Of a stretch of 64,000 bases of DNA, positions 31,885 to 44,523 are shown piece by piece. Each line of letters starts with the position of its first letter. Positions within the stretch are counted from its first letter, which is position 1. Source of the stretch: Linyphia triangularis (lineage: Eukaryota > Arthropoda > Arachnida > Araneae > Linyphiidae); assembly GCA_963978545.1 (NCBI GenBank), contig OZ021727.1:51224487-51288486 (forward strand), read 5' to 3'. The notes beneath the pieces were generated by a model, which saw only the letters and a program-made list of their open reading frames with translations, made no database searches and was not told the origin of the DNA. The position numbers were made by a program, and so were the translations under genes.

Positions 31885-33460
31885 AAAGTGAACGTGAAAA
31901 TTTACTTTGCGAATAAAAATCATGTCTTTAAAATGTGTACGAATATCACTAAATAAGAGAAAAAAGTAACATACTTAAACTCTTTAAAATAAATAACTTT
32001 AACATTAACGTAAAAAATTTACTTTTCACATAAAAATCACTTTAAAATGAGTAAAAATATCGCTAAATAAGAGAAAAAAAAGTAACTTACTTAAAATTTC
32101 TAAGATAAATATTTAACCTTTACTCGAAAATTCCCTTCATATATAAAAATCACGACTTTAAAATATGACATGCAAGAGAAAAGTAACGTACTTAAACTTT
32201 CTACGACAAATAACTTTAACATTAACGTAATATTTTACTTTACACATAAAAATCCCGACTTTAAAATATGTAGAAATACCGCTAAATAAAAGAAGAAAAA
32301 AAAAGTAACATACTTAAACTTTGTACGACAAATAACTTTGACATTAACGTAAAAAATTTTCTTCACATATAAAAATCACGACTTTAAAATGTAACGTGTA
32401 AGAAGAATTAGCATACTTAAAATTTCTACGACAAATAAATTTAACCTTTACGCGAAAATTTACTACATATATAAAAATCATGTATTTAAAATATCGCTGA
32501 ATAAAAGAAAAAAGTAACATACTTAAACTTTCTACGACAAATAACTTTAACATTAACGCAAAAATTTACTTTACACATAAAAATCACGACTTTAAATTTG
32601 ACATGCAGGAGGAAAGTATAACATACCTATAATTTCTACGACAAAGAATTCAAACATTGCCATTCATGTCTTTAAAATGTATAATGACAACTCTAACTTT
32701 TAGAAAAAAGAAACACTAAAAATTTACAAGGCAAAGAATTTAAAATTGAACGTGAAAATTAACTTCACATGTACAATCATACTCTTATATCAACGATAAA
32801 TAAGATAAAAAAGAAGCTCTAAAAATTTATAAGGCAAATAATTTAAATAATACGCGAAAATTTACCACACATATAAAAATTATGTCTTTCAAATGTGTAA
32901 GAATAACGCTAAATTAGAGAAAAAGAAATACTAAAAATTTATAAGGTAAGGAATTGAAACAATATGCGAAAATTTATTTCACGCATAAAATTTTTATCTT
33001 TAAAATGTGTAAGAATAATGCTAAATTAGAGAAGAAAAAAAAAATAACATACTTAAACTTTCTTCGACAACAATTTAAACAATACGCGACATTTTCATAC
33101 ACAATTATTTTCTTAGGTTAATGTTAAATAATGGGAAATTTAACAGAATAAAAATTTCAAAGATAAAGAATTTTAACCTTTACACGAAAATTTACCTCAC
33201 AAAAATATCATATCCTTAAACTTTAACGTGACAATTTACTCTTCATATACAATTAAACTCTTAGGTTAATGTTAAATAAGAAAAAAAATAATGTACTTAA
33301 AATTTCTAAGATAAACATAACGTAAAAATTTCGTATCATATGTTTAAAATGTAACATATAAGAGAAAAAAAACTAACATACTTGAACTTTCTATAGCAAA
33401 GAATTTAAGCATTAGCGTAAAAATTCACTTTACATATAAAATTCACATCTTTAAATGGGA
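31885..33460. repeat. Degenerate tandem array, about 107-bp monomers (left arm)
   Basis: About fourteen monomers share ACTTAAA.TTTCTA.GACAAATAA, then TTTA(A/C)C.TTA(A)CG, then TTTAC.TCACATATAAAAATCA, then CTTTAAAAT. Two monomer types alternate: one with CTTTAACATTAACG, the other with TTTAACCTTTACGCG. That implies a higher-order repeat. No coding function. Mirror array at 41187-42762. Confidence 0.85.
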
Positions 33461-33461
33461 A

Positions 33462-33640
33462 GATAAGCAGGTGACGGTAATTAGCCAATCAGGGTAGCGG
33501 TAGGTGATACGCCATTCGCCGGCATTTTTAGATCGGAGGATGAGTCACGCTAAAACTTGTTGGAACAGGTCGGGAGATTTGTACAGCAAGAACAACAGCA
33601 TCGACGCGCAAGCAGCGGGTGATGCTGTGATGTGTCAGCA
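33462..33640. promoter_or_regulatory. Second GC-rich island in the left arm
   Basis: Contains GCAGGTGACGG, a second CCAATCAGG, GCCGGC, an AP-1-like TGAGTCAC and GCGCAAGCAGCGGG. It begins where the tandem array ends. A short GTG-initiated frame overlaps it but shows no recognisable protein. Mirror copy at about 41007-41185. Confidence 0.35.
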
Positions 33641-33719
33641 GGTCTTTGAGATTATCGTTTTCCTACTTTGCCGTTTTCATAATGAAATGTTTGTGAAAAC
33701 TTGGAATGAATAAAGTGGA

Positions 33720-36700
33720 TTTCAAAGACATATTAGTAAGTGAAGGTAGAATTCGCATGGACTTTCTTCCAAAAAGTAAGATTCACTTGGAGAATTTAAG
33801 ATCATTTCTACTTGAAAACTTTTCTATTATTTAAAACATTGAATATTGTTCAAACTCAGTGGGATTATATGCTACAATACGGGTAAAACTTAACAAAATT
33901 GTTACATAGAAGAAAAATAGTAAGAGATTTAAAATAAATATTAGATATAGATACTCCAAAGAAAAAATTTCACCTCTACTTTTCAATCGGAAAATCAATA
34001 CAAGTTGGAAATTTATGTTACTTCAAGAAAGACTTAGACAATTTACTTTGTAATAATATACGGTAAGGGGTCGTATTAACTCGTGCAATACATGCTGACT
34101 AAGGTTTATTTTACTTGAAAGGTGAATTGGGGGGAAATATTAAATAAATTGTAGATATTAAATACATTATAGATATGCATTCAAGTTTTGAAAATCACCT
34201 GCAAGACTTTTAAAACATCTTAAGATAAATTGAAAGAAACTTTTTATACTCTGAAAGGAAATCACAAGTAATTTAGTTAACTTTTTTCATGGTAACACTC
34301 ATATTCAACGACATGTTTTTAAAATTTAACCTTCTTTACATGATAATAGTTATAAATTTTTTCAATCTCAGATGCGATATACTATTATTTCTAACATATA
34401 TGTTACGAATTGTGTAAAGTTTTTAAAAGAGTATATGCAAATCACCAATCAGAAACATAAAAATCTAACATCAATCAAACACACTAAAATAATAAGATAT
34501 TTTCCTTAGTGGAAATAGTTAACTACTCATGTGATGGAATGTACTTAGAAAATTTAAATACTGAAAAAAGTTTGCTAGGCAAACTTAAAGAATATATATT
34601 TTTTTTCTTGTGAAAAACTAGCATAAATTTGAAAAATATAGAGTTTGTTACTACGTAAAATTGAACATCATCTGGACAAACTAAATTATACATGAATTTT
34701 TTTTTATTTGAGAGGTGCTGACAATATATCATTAATACAGAGATTTTTAACTTCCACCCATAATTTCTAAATAACTTATACATAAATTTCAGAAAACTGA
34801 AACGGAATGTGTTTTACAAGACGCTTATTTTGTAAGATGAATATTCAATATTAATATAACTGAGCAAAGTTCATTACGGAAAAAACTTGTAAAAGATACT
34901 TATATTTTGAAAATAGTTTGAAATATCCTTTTAAATTTATGAATGCTCGCTTTCGAAAGACACAAATAAAACTGATATTACACATGATAATTAACACATG
35001 CATAACATTAATCAAACAAAGTGGAATTTTTATTGCTTGTGACCGATAACTTTTCAGTGAAGCAGAACTTACATAGGAAATTTGTGCAAACTTTTTCAAC
35101 TTTTAAACCAAGTATTATGTAAAATTATAAATTACGATAGGAAATAGCACACTTCAGAATCGGAACAAGTCTTCTAGTTAAGCTAAATTTATTTCTCAAG
35201 GAATTGAAAGCATACCAGACAAGTCCTTATCATTTCGCATCTTTTCTCATGTTGCAAGAAGACATACTTTGTAAAAGATCGTCGTTGCACTTAACAAAAA
35301 TCAGTAAAAATAAATGTATTTTCTATGGCAAAGATAAAACTTCACAACTTAATTACTGAAATTTAGCTAAGTTGCATATGGTTTATTCACATAACTCGCA
35401 TATGCTTCGAATGTTGAAATATATTTGTCAGTTGAAATCAAACTAATCGAAAATAAATGCTACCTACATTTTCAAGTCGGAAATTACTATTAAATAAACT
35501 TTACATGTAAAACATTGTCATGTTAAAAAGAAAAATCTACAAAAATGTAAATGATAATTTTACTGTTGGTACATAAATGATGAATAATTTATGATTTTAT
35601 TCTAGGCAAACGTTTTATTGTCTAACAGAGAACTTAAACTTTAGCAGAAAAATAAAAAATACAATTTTTATATCCTATCATACTTGTCGAAAATTGAATT
35701 TATTAGCTGTTGTAATAGATTTTTATTGTCCAAATTTCTATAGTTTTTCTTCCCGGTGCAATAAAATTAAGTTCATGTGTAATAAGTAGGTTTTTTTTTA
35801 TGAATCTTATAAATTTAATGAAATTATTATGACCTAAGAGATTGAGTGAACTGAATAAATCAATGATGTAAATTTAAACAGTGACTTGAACTGATACATA
35901 CTATAACTGTAAAGAAGTATGACAAAGTGATAGATGAAGTAAAAATAGAAGTTGAATGAAATGTGTTGAAAAAAGTTGAAGACGACAAGAAATTCGTAAT
36001 TGAGAATTATCATTGACTTATATTAACTTCGTTTTTCTTGCTTATGACAAGAAAATACACTCTTTCTTATTAAGAACCAACTTGATATCTTATCATAGAA
36101 TGACAATGATGAAATATCTATACATTAAAAAAAAAAAAAAATACCAAACTTAGACATAGCAAATTTCTTGAAATTCATGTATAATGCGAGAAGTTTTACT
36201 GGAAATATAGAAGATACAACATTGAAAGATGTGAATGTTTCGAAGTACTTTATCAGAAATAAAAAAAAAAAATGCGCTGAGATTCGCTATAAAAAATTTT
36301 AGGAGAAAGTTTAAACAAAATTTAAAATCAAACATGCTTTTAAATGGGAACACAAATATTAAAACTATAGCACATTAAACAATTTATATTACGTCATCTC
36401 AGTTGTATCAAACTGAATAACATGAAAAACAACCACAAACTGAATAAACATGAAAATTATCAATATATGTGGAAAAGTTTAATTTTTTCACATATAAAAA
36501 AAATAACACATTGACGTACGTTAAGATCACGAAACATGCATAATCATATACCGATAAGAGCAACCAATGTTGCGGGGAGATATTCACATGATGGTCAATA
36601 TCCCATGAATAAATTGATTGATTGAATTTATAATGCTAATTCCAATAGTATTCCACGTAACTTCAACTTCATATGTTACACTATAGATATATTTATTTTT

Positions 36701-37316
36701 CAAATATATTGACTTTCGAAAAATCATCCTTCAATACAAGAATGCTCATAGTAAGAATAAAAGAAAAGATACTAAGCATTGATTTAAAGTGTATTTATTT
36801 CAACTTAGCAACAAATCATATGCTTGAAACGAAAATTGCTTCGAACCAAAGTATAACCATCCAATTTCATTGATTCCTACAAGGACATTTTTCTCATCTA
36901 GTAATTGAATTTTTTTTTTCTCATACACATTATAAGTGATGTCCAATCAGGTGTAGAATAGTTGAAGATATCCGACCTCTTTCTAAATATTAATAAGTCA
37001 CTGTTGAAAAACTTATAAAAATTTCAAATTACACTTAACGTTTTTTTTTTTTTTATATATATTTCAAAGAATTTTTTCAAATCAATATGTATATTTAAAT
37101 ACTGAAACTTATTCACTTCAATAAATGTATGTTTAAGTTATAAAACTCTTCGTATGTATTGAAAAATTGTAACTTTTCGTCTTCTTCGTATAAATCGATA
37201 ACTTATACACTAGTTCTTCATCAATTAATCTTCTAAGTAAATCTTTCAAAGGTAAAAACATACTTATAGCTTTGCATTTGTAACAAGTTAAATTGTACAT
37301 GTTTCATGTGAAAGTT
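33720..37316. other. AT-rich inner part of the left arm
   Basis: About 3.6 kb of AT-rich DNA with recurring fragments such as ACTTTGTAAAAG, TCAAGTCGGAAAT and TAATCAAAC, which suggests very old degenerate repeats. No ATG-initiated frame with coding character. The last bases contain the small self-complement TTTCA-TG-TGAAA at about 37302-37313. Confidence 0.5.
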
Positions 37317-37338
37317 ACGAAAATATCTGAAATTTTGC
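37317..37338. other. 22-bp centre (loop) of the giant palindrome
   Basis: The only unpaired DNA between the arms (ACGAAAATATCTGAAATTTTGC). It is AT-rich with no site of note. If extruded or transcribed it is the loop of a hairpin with a 7.1-kb stem. Confidence 0.9.
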
Positions 37339-40300
37339 AACTTTCACATGAAACATGTACAATTTAACTTGTTACAAATGCAAAGCTATAAGTATGTTTT
37401 TACCTTTGAAAGATTAATTGATGAAGAACTAGTGTATAAGTTATCGATTTATACGAAGAAGACGAAAAGTTACAATTTTTCAATACATACGAAGAGTTTT
37501 ATAACTTAAACATACATTTATTGAAGTGAATAAGTTTCAGTATTTAAATATACATATTGATTTGAAAAAATTCTTTGAAATATATATAAAAAAAAAAAAA
37601 AACGTTAAGTGTAATTTGAAATTTTTATAAGTTTTTCAACAGTGACTTATTAATATTTAGAAAGAGGTCGGATATCTTCAACTATTCTACACCTGATTGG
37701 ACATCACTTATAATGTGTATGAGAAAAAAAAAAAATTCAATTACTAGATGAGAAAAATGTCCTTGTAGGAATCAATGAAATTGGATGGTTATACTTTGGT
37801 TCGAAGCAATTTTCGTTTCAAGCATATGATTTGTTGCTAAGTTGAAATAAATACACTTTAAATCAATGCTTAGTATCTTTTCTTTTATTCTTACTATGAG
37901 CATTCTTGTATTGAAGGATGATTTTTCGAAAGTCAATATATTTGAAAAATAAATATATCTATAGTGTAACATATGAAGTTGAAGTTACGTGGAATACTAT
38001 TGGAATTAGCATTATAAATTCAATCAATCAATTTATTCATGGGATATTGACCATCATGTGAATATCTCCCCGCAACATTGGTTGCTCTTATCGGTATATG
38101 ATTATGCATGTTTCGTGATCTTAACGTACGTCAATGTGTTATTTTTTTTATATGTGAAAAAAGGAAACTTTTCCACATATATTGATAATTTTCATGTTTA
38201 TTCAGTTTGTGGTTGTTTTTCATGTTATTCAGTTTGATACAACTGAGATGACGTAATATAAATTGTTTAATGTGCTATAGTTTTAATATTTGTGTTCCCA
38301 TTTAAAAGCATGTTTGATTTTAAATTTTGTTTAAACTTTCTCCTAAAATTTTTTATAGCGAATCTCAGCGCATTTTTTTTTTTTATTTCTGATAAAGTAC
38401 TTCGAAACATTCACATCTTTCAATGTTGTATCTTCTATATTTCCAGTAAAACTTCTCGCATTATACATGAATTTCAAGAAATTTGCTATGTCTAAGTTTG
38501 GTATTTTTTTTTTTTTTTTAATGTATAGATATTTCATCATTGTCATTCTATGATAAGATATCAAGTTGGTTCTTAATAAGAAAGAGTGTATTTTCTTGTC
38601 ATAAGCAAGAAAAACGAAGTTAATATAAGTCAATGATAATTCTCAATTACGAATTTCTTGTCGTCTTCAACTTTTTTCAACACATTTCATTCAACTTCTA
38701 TTTTTACTTCATCTATCACTTTGTCATACTTCTTTACAGTTATAGTATGTATCAGTTCAAGTCACTGTTTAAATTTACATCATTGATTTATTCAGTTCAC
38801 TCAATCTCTTAGGTCATAATAATTTCATTAAATTTATAAGATTCATAAAAAAAAAACCTACTTATTACACATGAACTTAATTTTATTGCACCGGGAAGAA
38901 AAACTATAGAAATTTGGACAATAAAAATCTATTACAACAGCTAATAAATTCAATTTTCGACAAGTATGATAGGATATAAAAATTGTATTTTTTATTTTTC
39001 TGCTAAAGTTTAAGTTCTCTGTTAGACAATAAAACGTTTGCCTAGAATAAAATCATAAATTATTCATCATTTATGTACCAACAGTAAAATTATCATTTAC
39101 ATTTTTGTAGATTTTTCTTTTTAACATGACAATGTTTTACATGTAAAGTTTATTTAATAGTAATTTCCGACTTGAAAATGTAGGTAGCATTTATTTTCGA
39201 TTAGTTTGATTTCAACTGACAAATATATTTCAACATTCGAAGCATATGCGAGTTATGTGAATAAACCATATGCAACTTAGCTAAATTTCAGTAATTAAGT
39301 TGTGAAGTTTTATCTTTGCCATAGAAAATACATTTATTTTTACTGATTTTTGTTAAGTGCAACGACGATCTTTTACAAAGTATGTCTTCTTGCAACATGA
39401 GAAAAGATGCGAAATGATAAGGACTTGTCTGGTATGCTTTCAATTCCTTGAGAAATAAATTTAGCTTAACTAGAAGACTTGTTCCGATTCTGAAGTGTGC
39501 TATTTCCTATCGTAATTTATAATTTTACATAATACTTGGTTTAAAAGTTGAAAAAGTTTGCACAAATTTCCTATGTAAGTTCTGCTTCACTGAAAAGTTA
39601 TCGGTCACAAGCAATAAAAATTCCACTTTGTTTGATTAATGTTATGCATGTGTTAATTATCATGTGTAATATCAGTTTTATTTGTGTCTTTCGAAAGCGA
39701 GCATTCATAAATTTAAAAGGATATTTCAAACTATTTTCAAAATATAAGTATCTTTTACAAGTTTTTTCCGTAATGAACTTTGCTCAGTTATATTAATATT
39801 GAATATTCATCTTACAAAATAAGCGTCTTGTAAAACACATTCCGTTTCAGTTTTCTGAAATTTATGTATAAGTTATTTAGAAATTATGGGTGGAAGTTAA
39901 AAATCTCTGTATTAATGATATATTGTCAGCACCTCTCAAATAAAAAAAAATTCATGTATAATTTAGTTTGTCCAGATGATGTTCAATTTTACGTAGTAAC
40001 AAACTCTATATTTTTCAAATTTATGCTAGTTTTTCACAAGAAAAAAAATATATATTCTTTAAGTTTGCCTAGCAAACTTTTTTCAGTATTTAAATTTTCT
40101 AAGTACATTCCATCACATGAGTAGTTAACTATTTCCACTAAGGAAAATATCTTATTATTTTAGTGTGTTTGATTGATGTTAGATTTTTATGTTTCTGATT
40201 GGTGATTTGCATATACTCTTTTAAAAACTTTACACAATTCGTAACATATATGTTAGAAATAATAGTATATCGCATCTGAGATTGAAAAAATTTATAACTA

Positions 40301-41186
40301 TTATCATGTAAAGAAGGTTAAATTTTAAAAACATGTCGTTGAATATGAGTGTTACCATGAAAAAAGTTAACTAAATTACTTGTGATTTCCTTTCAGAGTA
40401 TAAAAAGTTTCTTTCAATTTATCTTAAGATGTTTTAAAAGTCTTGCAGGTGATTTTCAAAACTTGAATGCATATCTATAATGTATTTAATATCTACAATT
40501 TATTTAATATTTCCCCCCAATTCACCTTTCAAGTAAAATAAACCTTAGTCAGCATGTATTGCACGAGTTAATACGACCCCTTACCGTATATTATTACAAA
40601 GTAAATTGTCTAAGTCTTTCTTGAAGTAACATAAATTTCCAACTTGTATTGATTTTCCGATTGAAAAGTAGAGGTGAAATTTTTTCTTTGGAGTATCTAT
40701 ATCTAATATTTATTTTAAATCTCTTACTATTTTTCTTCTATGTAACAATTTTGTTAAGTTTTACCCGTATTGTAGCATATAATCCCACTGAGTTTGAACA
40801 ATATTCAATGTTTTAAATAATAGAAAAGTTTTCAAGTAGAAATGATCTTAAATTCTCCAAGTGAATCTTACTTTTTGGAAGAAAGTCCATGCGAATTCTA
40901 CCTTCACTTACTAATATGTCTTTGAAATCCACTTTATTCATTCCAAGTTTTCACAAACATTTCATTATGAAAACGGCAAAGTAGGAAAACGATAATCTCA
41001 AAGACCTGCTGACACATCACAGCATCACCCGCTGCTTGCGCGTCGATGCTGTTGTTCTTGCTGTACAAATCTCCCGACCTGTTCCAACAAGTTTTAGCGT
41101 GACTCATCCTCCGATCTAAAAATGCCGGCGAATGGCGTATCACCTACCGCTACCCTGATTGGCTAATTACCGTCACCTGCTTATCT

Positions 41187-42762
41187 TCCCATTTAAAGAT
41201 GTGAATTTTATATGTAAAGTGAATTTTTACGCTAATGCTTAAATTCTTTGCTATAGAAAGTTCAAGTATGTTAGTTTTTTCTCTCTTATATGTTACATTT
41301 TAAACATATGATACGAAATTTTTACGTTATGTTTATCTTAGAAATTTTAAGTACATTATTTTTTTTCTTATTTAACATTAACCTAAGAGTTTAATTGTAT
41401 ATGAAGAGTAAATTGTCACGTTAAAGTTTAAGGATATGATATTTTTGTGAGGTAAATTTTCGTGTAAAGGTTAAAATTCTTTATCTTTGAAATTTTTATT
41501 CTGTTAAATTTCCCATTATTTAACATTAACCTAAGAAAATAATTGTGTATGAAAATGTCGCGTATTGTTTAAATTGTTGTCGAAGAAAGTTTAAGTATGT
41601 TATTTTTTTTTTCTTCTCTAATTTAGCATTATTCTTACACATTTTAAAGATAAAAATTTTATGCGTGAAATAAATTTTCGCATATTGTTTCAATTCCTTA
41701 CCTTATAAATTTTTAGTATTTCTTTTTCTCTAATTTAGCGTTATTCTTACACATTTGAAAGACATAATTTTTATATGTGTGGTAAATTTTCGCGTATTAT
41801 TTAAATTATTTGCCTTATAAATTTTTAGAGCTTCTTTTTTATCTTATTTATCGTTGATATAAGAGTATGATTGTACATGTGAAGTTAATTTTCACGTTCA
41901 ATTTTAAATTCTTTGCCTTGTAAATTTTTAGTGTTTCTTTTTTCTAAAAGTTAGAGTTGTCATTATACATTTTAAAGACATGAATGGCAATGTTTGAATT
42001 CTTTGTCGTAGAAATTATAGGTATGTTATACTTTCCTCCTGCATGTCAAATTTAAAGTCGTGATTTTTATGTGTAAAGTAAATTTTTGCGTTAATGTTAA
42101 AGTTATTTGTCGTAGAAAGTTTAAGTATGTTACTTTTTTCTTTTATTCAGCGATATTTTAAATACATGATTTTTATATATGTAGTAAATTTTCGCGTAAA
42201 GGTTAAATTTATTTGTCGTAGAAATTTTAAGTATGCTAATTCTTCTTACACGTTACATTTTAAAGTCGTGATTTTTATATGTGAAGAAAATTTTTTACGT
42301 TAATGTCAAAGTTATTTGTCGTACAAAGTTTAAGTATGTTACTTTTTTTTTCTTCTTTTATTTAGCGGTATTTCTACATATTTTAAAGTCGGGATTTTTA
42401 TGTGTAAAGTAAAATATTACGTTAATGTTAAAGTTATTTGTCGTAGAAAGTTTAAGTACGTTACTTTTCTCTTGCATGTCATATTTTAAAGTCGTGATTT
42501 TTATATATGAAGGGAATTTTCGAGTAAAGGTTAAATATTTATCTTAGAAATTTTAAGTAAGTTACTTTTTTTTCTCTTATTTAGCGATATTTTTACTCAT
42601 TTTAAAGTGATTTTTATGTGAAAAGTAAATTTTTTACGTTAATGTTAAAGTTATTTATTTTAAAGAGTTTAAGTATGTTACTTTTTTCTCTTATTTAGTG
42701 ATATTCGTACACATTTTAAAGACATGATTTTTATTCGCAAAGTAAATTTTCACGTTCACTTT
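41187..42762. repeat. Degenerate tandem array, about 107-bp monomers (right arm)
   Basis: Mirror image of 31885-33460 with the same monomer order. Confidence 0.85.
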
Positions 42763-43722
42763 TTTTTATAAGTTTATTTTTTATAATAAAATCTGATAAT
42801 TATTACTAAATATTATCTTTATATTTAATAAATTTCATAATTACTCCAATTGCAACAACTGTCTACGCTAAAAACCCATTCGCTACACTATGACGTCACG
42901 AACAAATTATCTATCACTTTAACTGTTTCAAGCAAGATCGTTACACAACAACTCAACTCGCAAACGCGTTGAAGCGTGTTGAAACATCCCTAGTCTCGCT
43001 CCCCTCCCTTCTGACGGGTCGATAGTCAGTAGCACCCTCTACCGTGAAACCTGATTGGTCGGTGAAGTCACGTGATCACCCCTCATATATAGACGCTACC
43101 TGTTGCCGTCTCGCCATTTCTACTTGGATACCTGAGTGTGAAAGACGTGTTTAATACTTCGTGCTTTTTTTTCACAGATTTTTTTTTTGTTAGGGTGGAG
43201 TGAGGCGGTACCAATTCTTCCTAAAAGAGGTATCGGGCTGGAGGTGGGTCCTCACCTTTAATAAATAATTTTTCAAAATTTATTAATTGTAATTCTAAAG
43301 TCTTAACTTATTCAAAATTAGTTAGGGAAGGGTGGGTGGGTAGATGAGTTACCATGAAGGCAACGTCCGATAGTCGATATTTTAACAATTGTTTGGTAAA
43401 ATATTGAAATGTCACGTGTAGCTCGGGGTTAGGGTTCTTTAGACCCTTAGCAAATGGCCTTCCTTTTATTAACTTTTCAAATTTAACATTTTTATTTGTG
43501 TAACTTTGTTGCAGGTATTTTAACTTGATTAAAGGATATGTAAGTAACTCGCTAGAAAACCAAACAGTCAACCAGGAGTTAACTTTTGGTCACAAGTTTA
43601 AAACTTATCAGTCACAAGCGAGCATTTAGCTGACCGATCAGAACTCGTTGCCAACACCTGAAAACTAAATTTGGTATATATCCAATGTTATCACCACTTA
43701 AAACGTAAATCTTAACATAGAA

Positions 43723-44362
43723 TGACGTCATACCCACTGTGACGTCATTAGTAAAAATACCTATCACTAACTTATTCGTTTATAAGCAGCCTTAGAACAA
43801 CTCAACTCCAGTTAACTAGAAGCAAAAACTAAAAAGTGTTGCCATCGCTCTAAACTTTGATATAAAACAAATTATGACGTCACACCTACTGTGACGTCAT
43901 GCAATAAAAACCTATCACTCTAACTTATTCGTTTACAAGCAGTCCTAGAACAACTCAACTCCGTCTGTTAGATAAACCGAAACTAAAAAGTGTTGCCACC
44001 GCTCAAAACTTTGATATAAAACACATTATGACGTCATACCCACTGTGACGTCACGCAATAAAAGCCTATCACCATAACGTTCTTATTAAGAAGCAGTCCT
44101 AGAACAACTCAACTCCGTCTGTTAGATAAACCGAAACTAAAAAGTGTTGCCACCGCTCAAAACTTTGATATAAAACACATTATGACGTCATTCCCACTGT
44201 GACGTCATACACAAACAGCTTATAACGAAACCGAAACTAAAACAGCAGCAGGAGGGAAACAACTCCACTCCACTTCCGGTCACGTGACTTCCAGTGACGT
44301 CATATCCGACCACGCCCCTTCCGGTGACGTCATATCCGACCACGCCCCTTCCGGTGACGTCA
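43723..44362. promoter_or_regulatory. CRE (TGACGTCA) array, right arm
   Basis: Four TGACGTCA pairs (about 43723, 43874, 44031 and 44185) and three single terminal sites in a 30-bp repeat. Compared with the left arm, the unit carrying CAGTATGTATGACG is absent and the 30-bp GGCGTGGTCGGATATGACG unit is duplicated. The mirror of the isolated thirteenth site is at about 42891-42898. Confidence 0.9.
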
Positions 44363-44421
44363 TCGTCCCTCGTCCTTCTGCGCGCTGCGCCATGGCTCAG
44401 GACTGTCATTTTCTAACTACT

Positions 44422-44427
44422 TATGCG
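44422..44427. repeat. Right target-site duplication TATGCG
   Basis: Exact copy of 30095-30100, immediately after the last palindrome base. Confidence 0.85.
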
Positions 44428-44523
44428 GTTAGCTACTTTTCCAAAATTTATTTATTAAAAATTAATGTGAATTTGTGCAATCACATTCAAATATCTTTTA
44501 TTAATTCTGATTAAAAAATTGTA

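Larger units (their letters stand above)
30101..37316 (+). repeat. Left arm of the giant palindrome
   Basis: From the terminus inward: a GC-rich 180 bp with two CRE sites in a 30-bp repeat; five 154-bp CRE-pair units; a unique stretch; a GC-rich island at about 31480-31760; tandem monomers at 31885-33460; a second GC-rich island at about 33462-33640; then AT-rich DNA to the centre. Mirror coordinates add to 74647 over most of the arm, so a base here pairs with 74647 minus its position. Confidence 0.95.
30101..44421. mobile_element. 14.3-kb palindromic mobile element without recognisable genes (Polinton-like ends)
   Basis: The element consists of two reverse-complementary arms (7216 and 7083 bp) around a 22-bp centre, flanked by a 6-bp target duplication. 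Its termini are AGTAGTTAGAAAATGACAG and the complement. Polintons/Mavericks are known for 6-bp duplications, long terminal inverted repeats beginning AG, and 15-20 kb size. Dada elements also make 6-7-bp duplications. No polymerase B, integrase, ATPase, protease, capsid or transposase motif was found in any frame. Short frames present in both arms (for example 31076-31339 and 33504-33713) start with non-ATG codons and look fortuitous. It must move with enzymes supplied elsewhere. Assembly error is unlikely because the flanks are not palindromic and the arms differ by real indels. Confidence 0.85.
37339..44421 (-). repeat. Right arm of the giant palindrome
   Basis: Reverse complement of the left arm. 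Differences found: one 155-bp CRE unit is missing, one 30-bp terminal unit is gained (sites at about 44295, 44325 and 44355), a net 2-bp length difference between about 35100 and 36150, and AA versus CC near 36481/38163. Six predicted short peptides in the two arms are letter-for-letter identical. This points to very recent formation or continuing gene conversion. Confidence 0.95.

Noticed and set aside
33504..33713. 69-codon frame present in both arms (also 40934-41143)
   Set aside because: GTG start and no family likeness. It overlaps a GC-rich island, which reduces stop codons by chance.
30101..44421. Palindrome as a sequencing or assembly fold-back artefact
   Set aside because: An artefact would continue the symmetry to the read end. 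Here the symmetry stops at a 6-bp direct duplication on both sides and the arms differ by whole repeat units.
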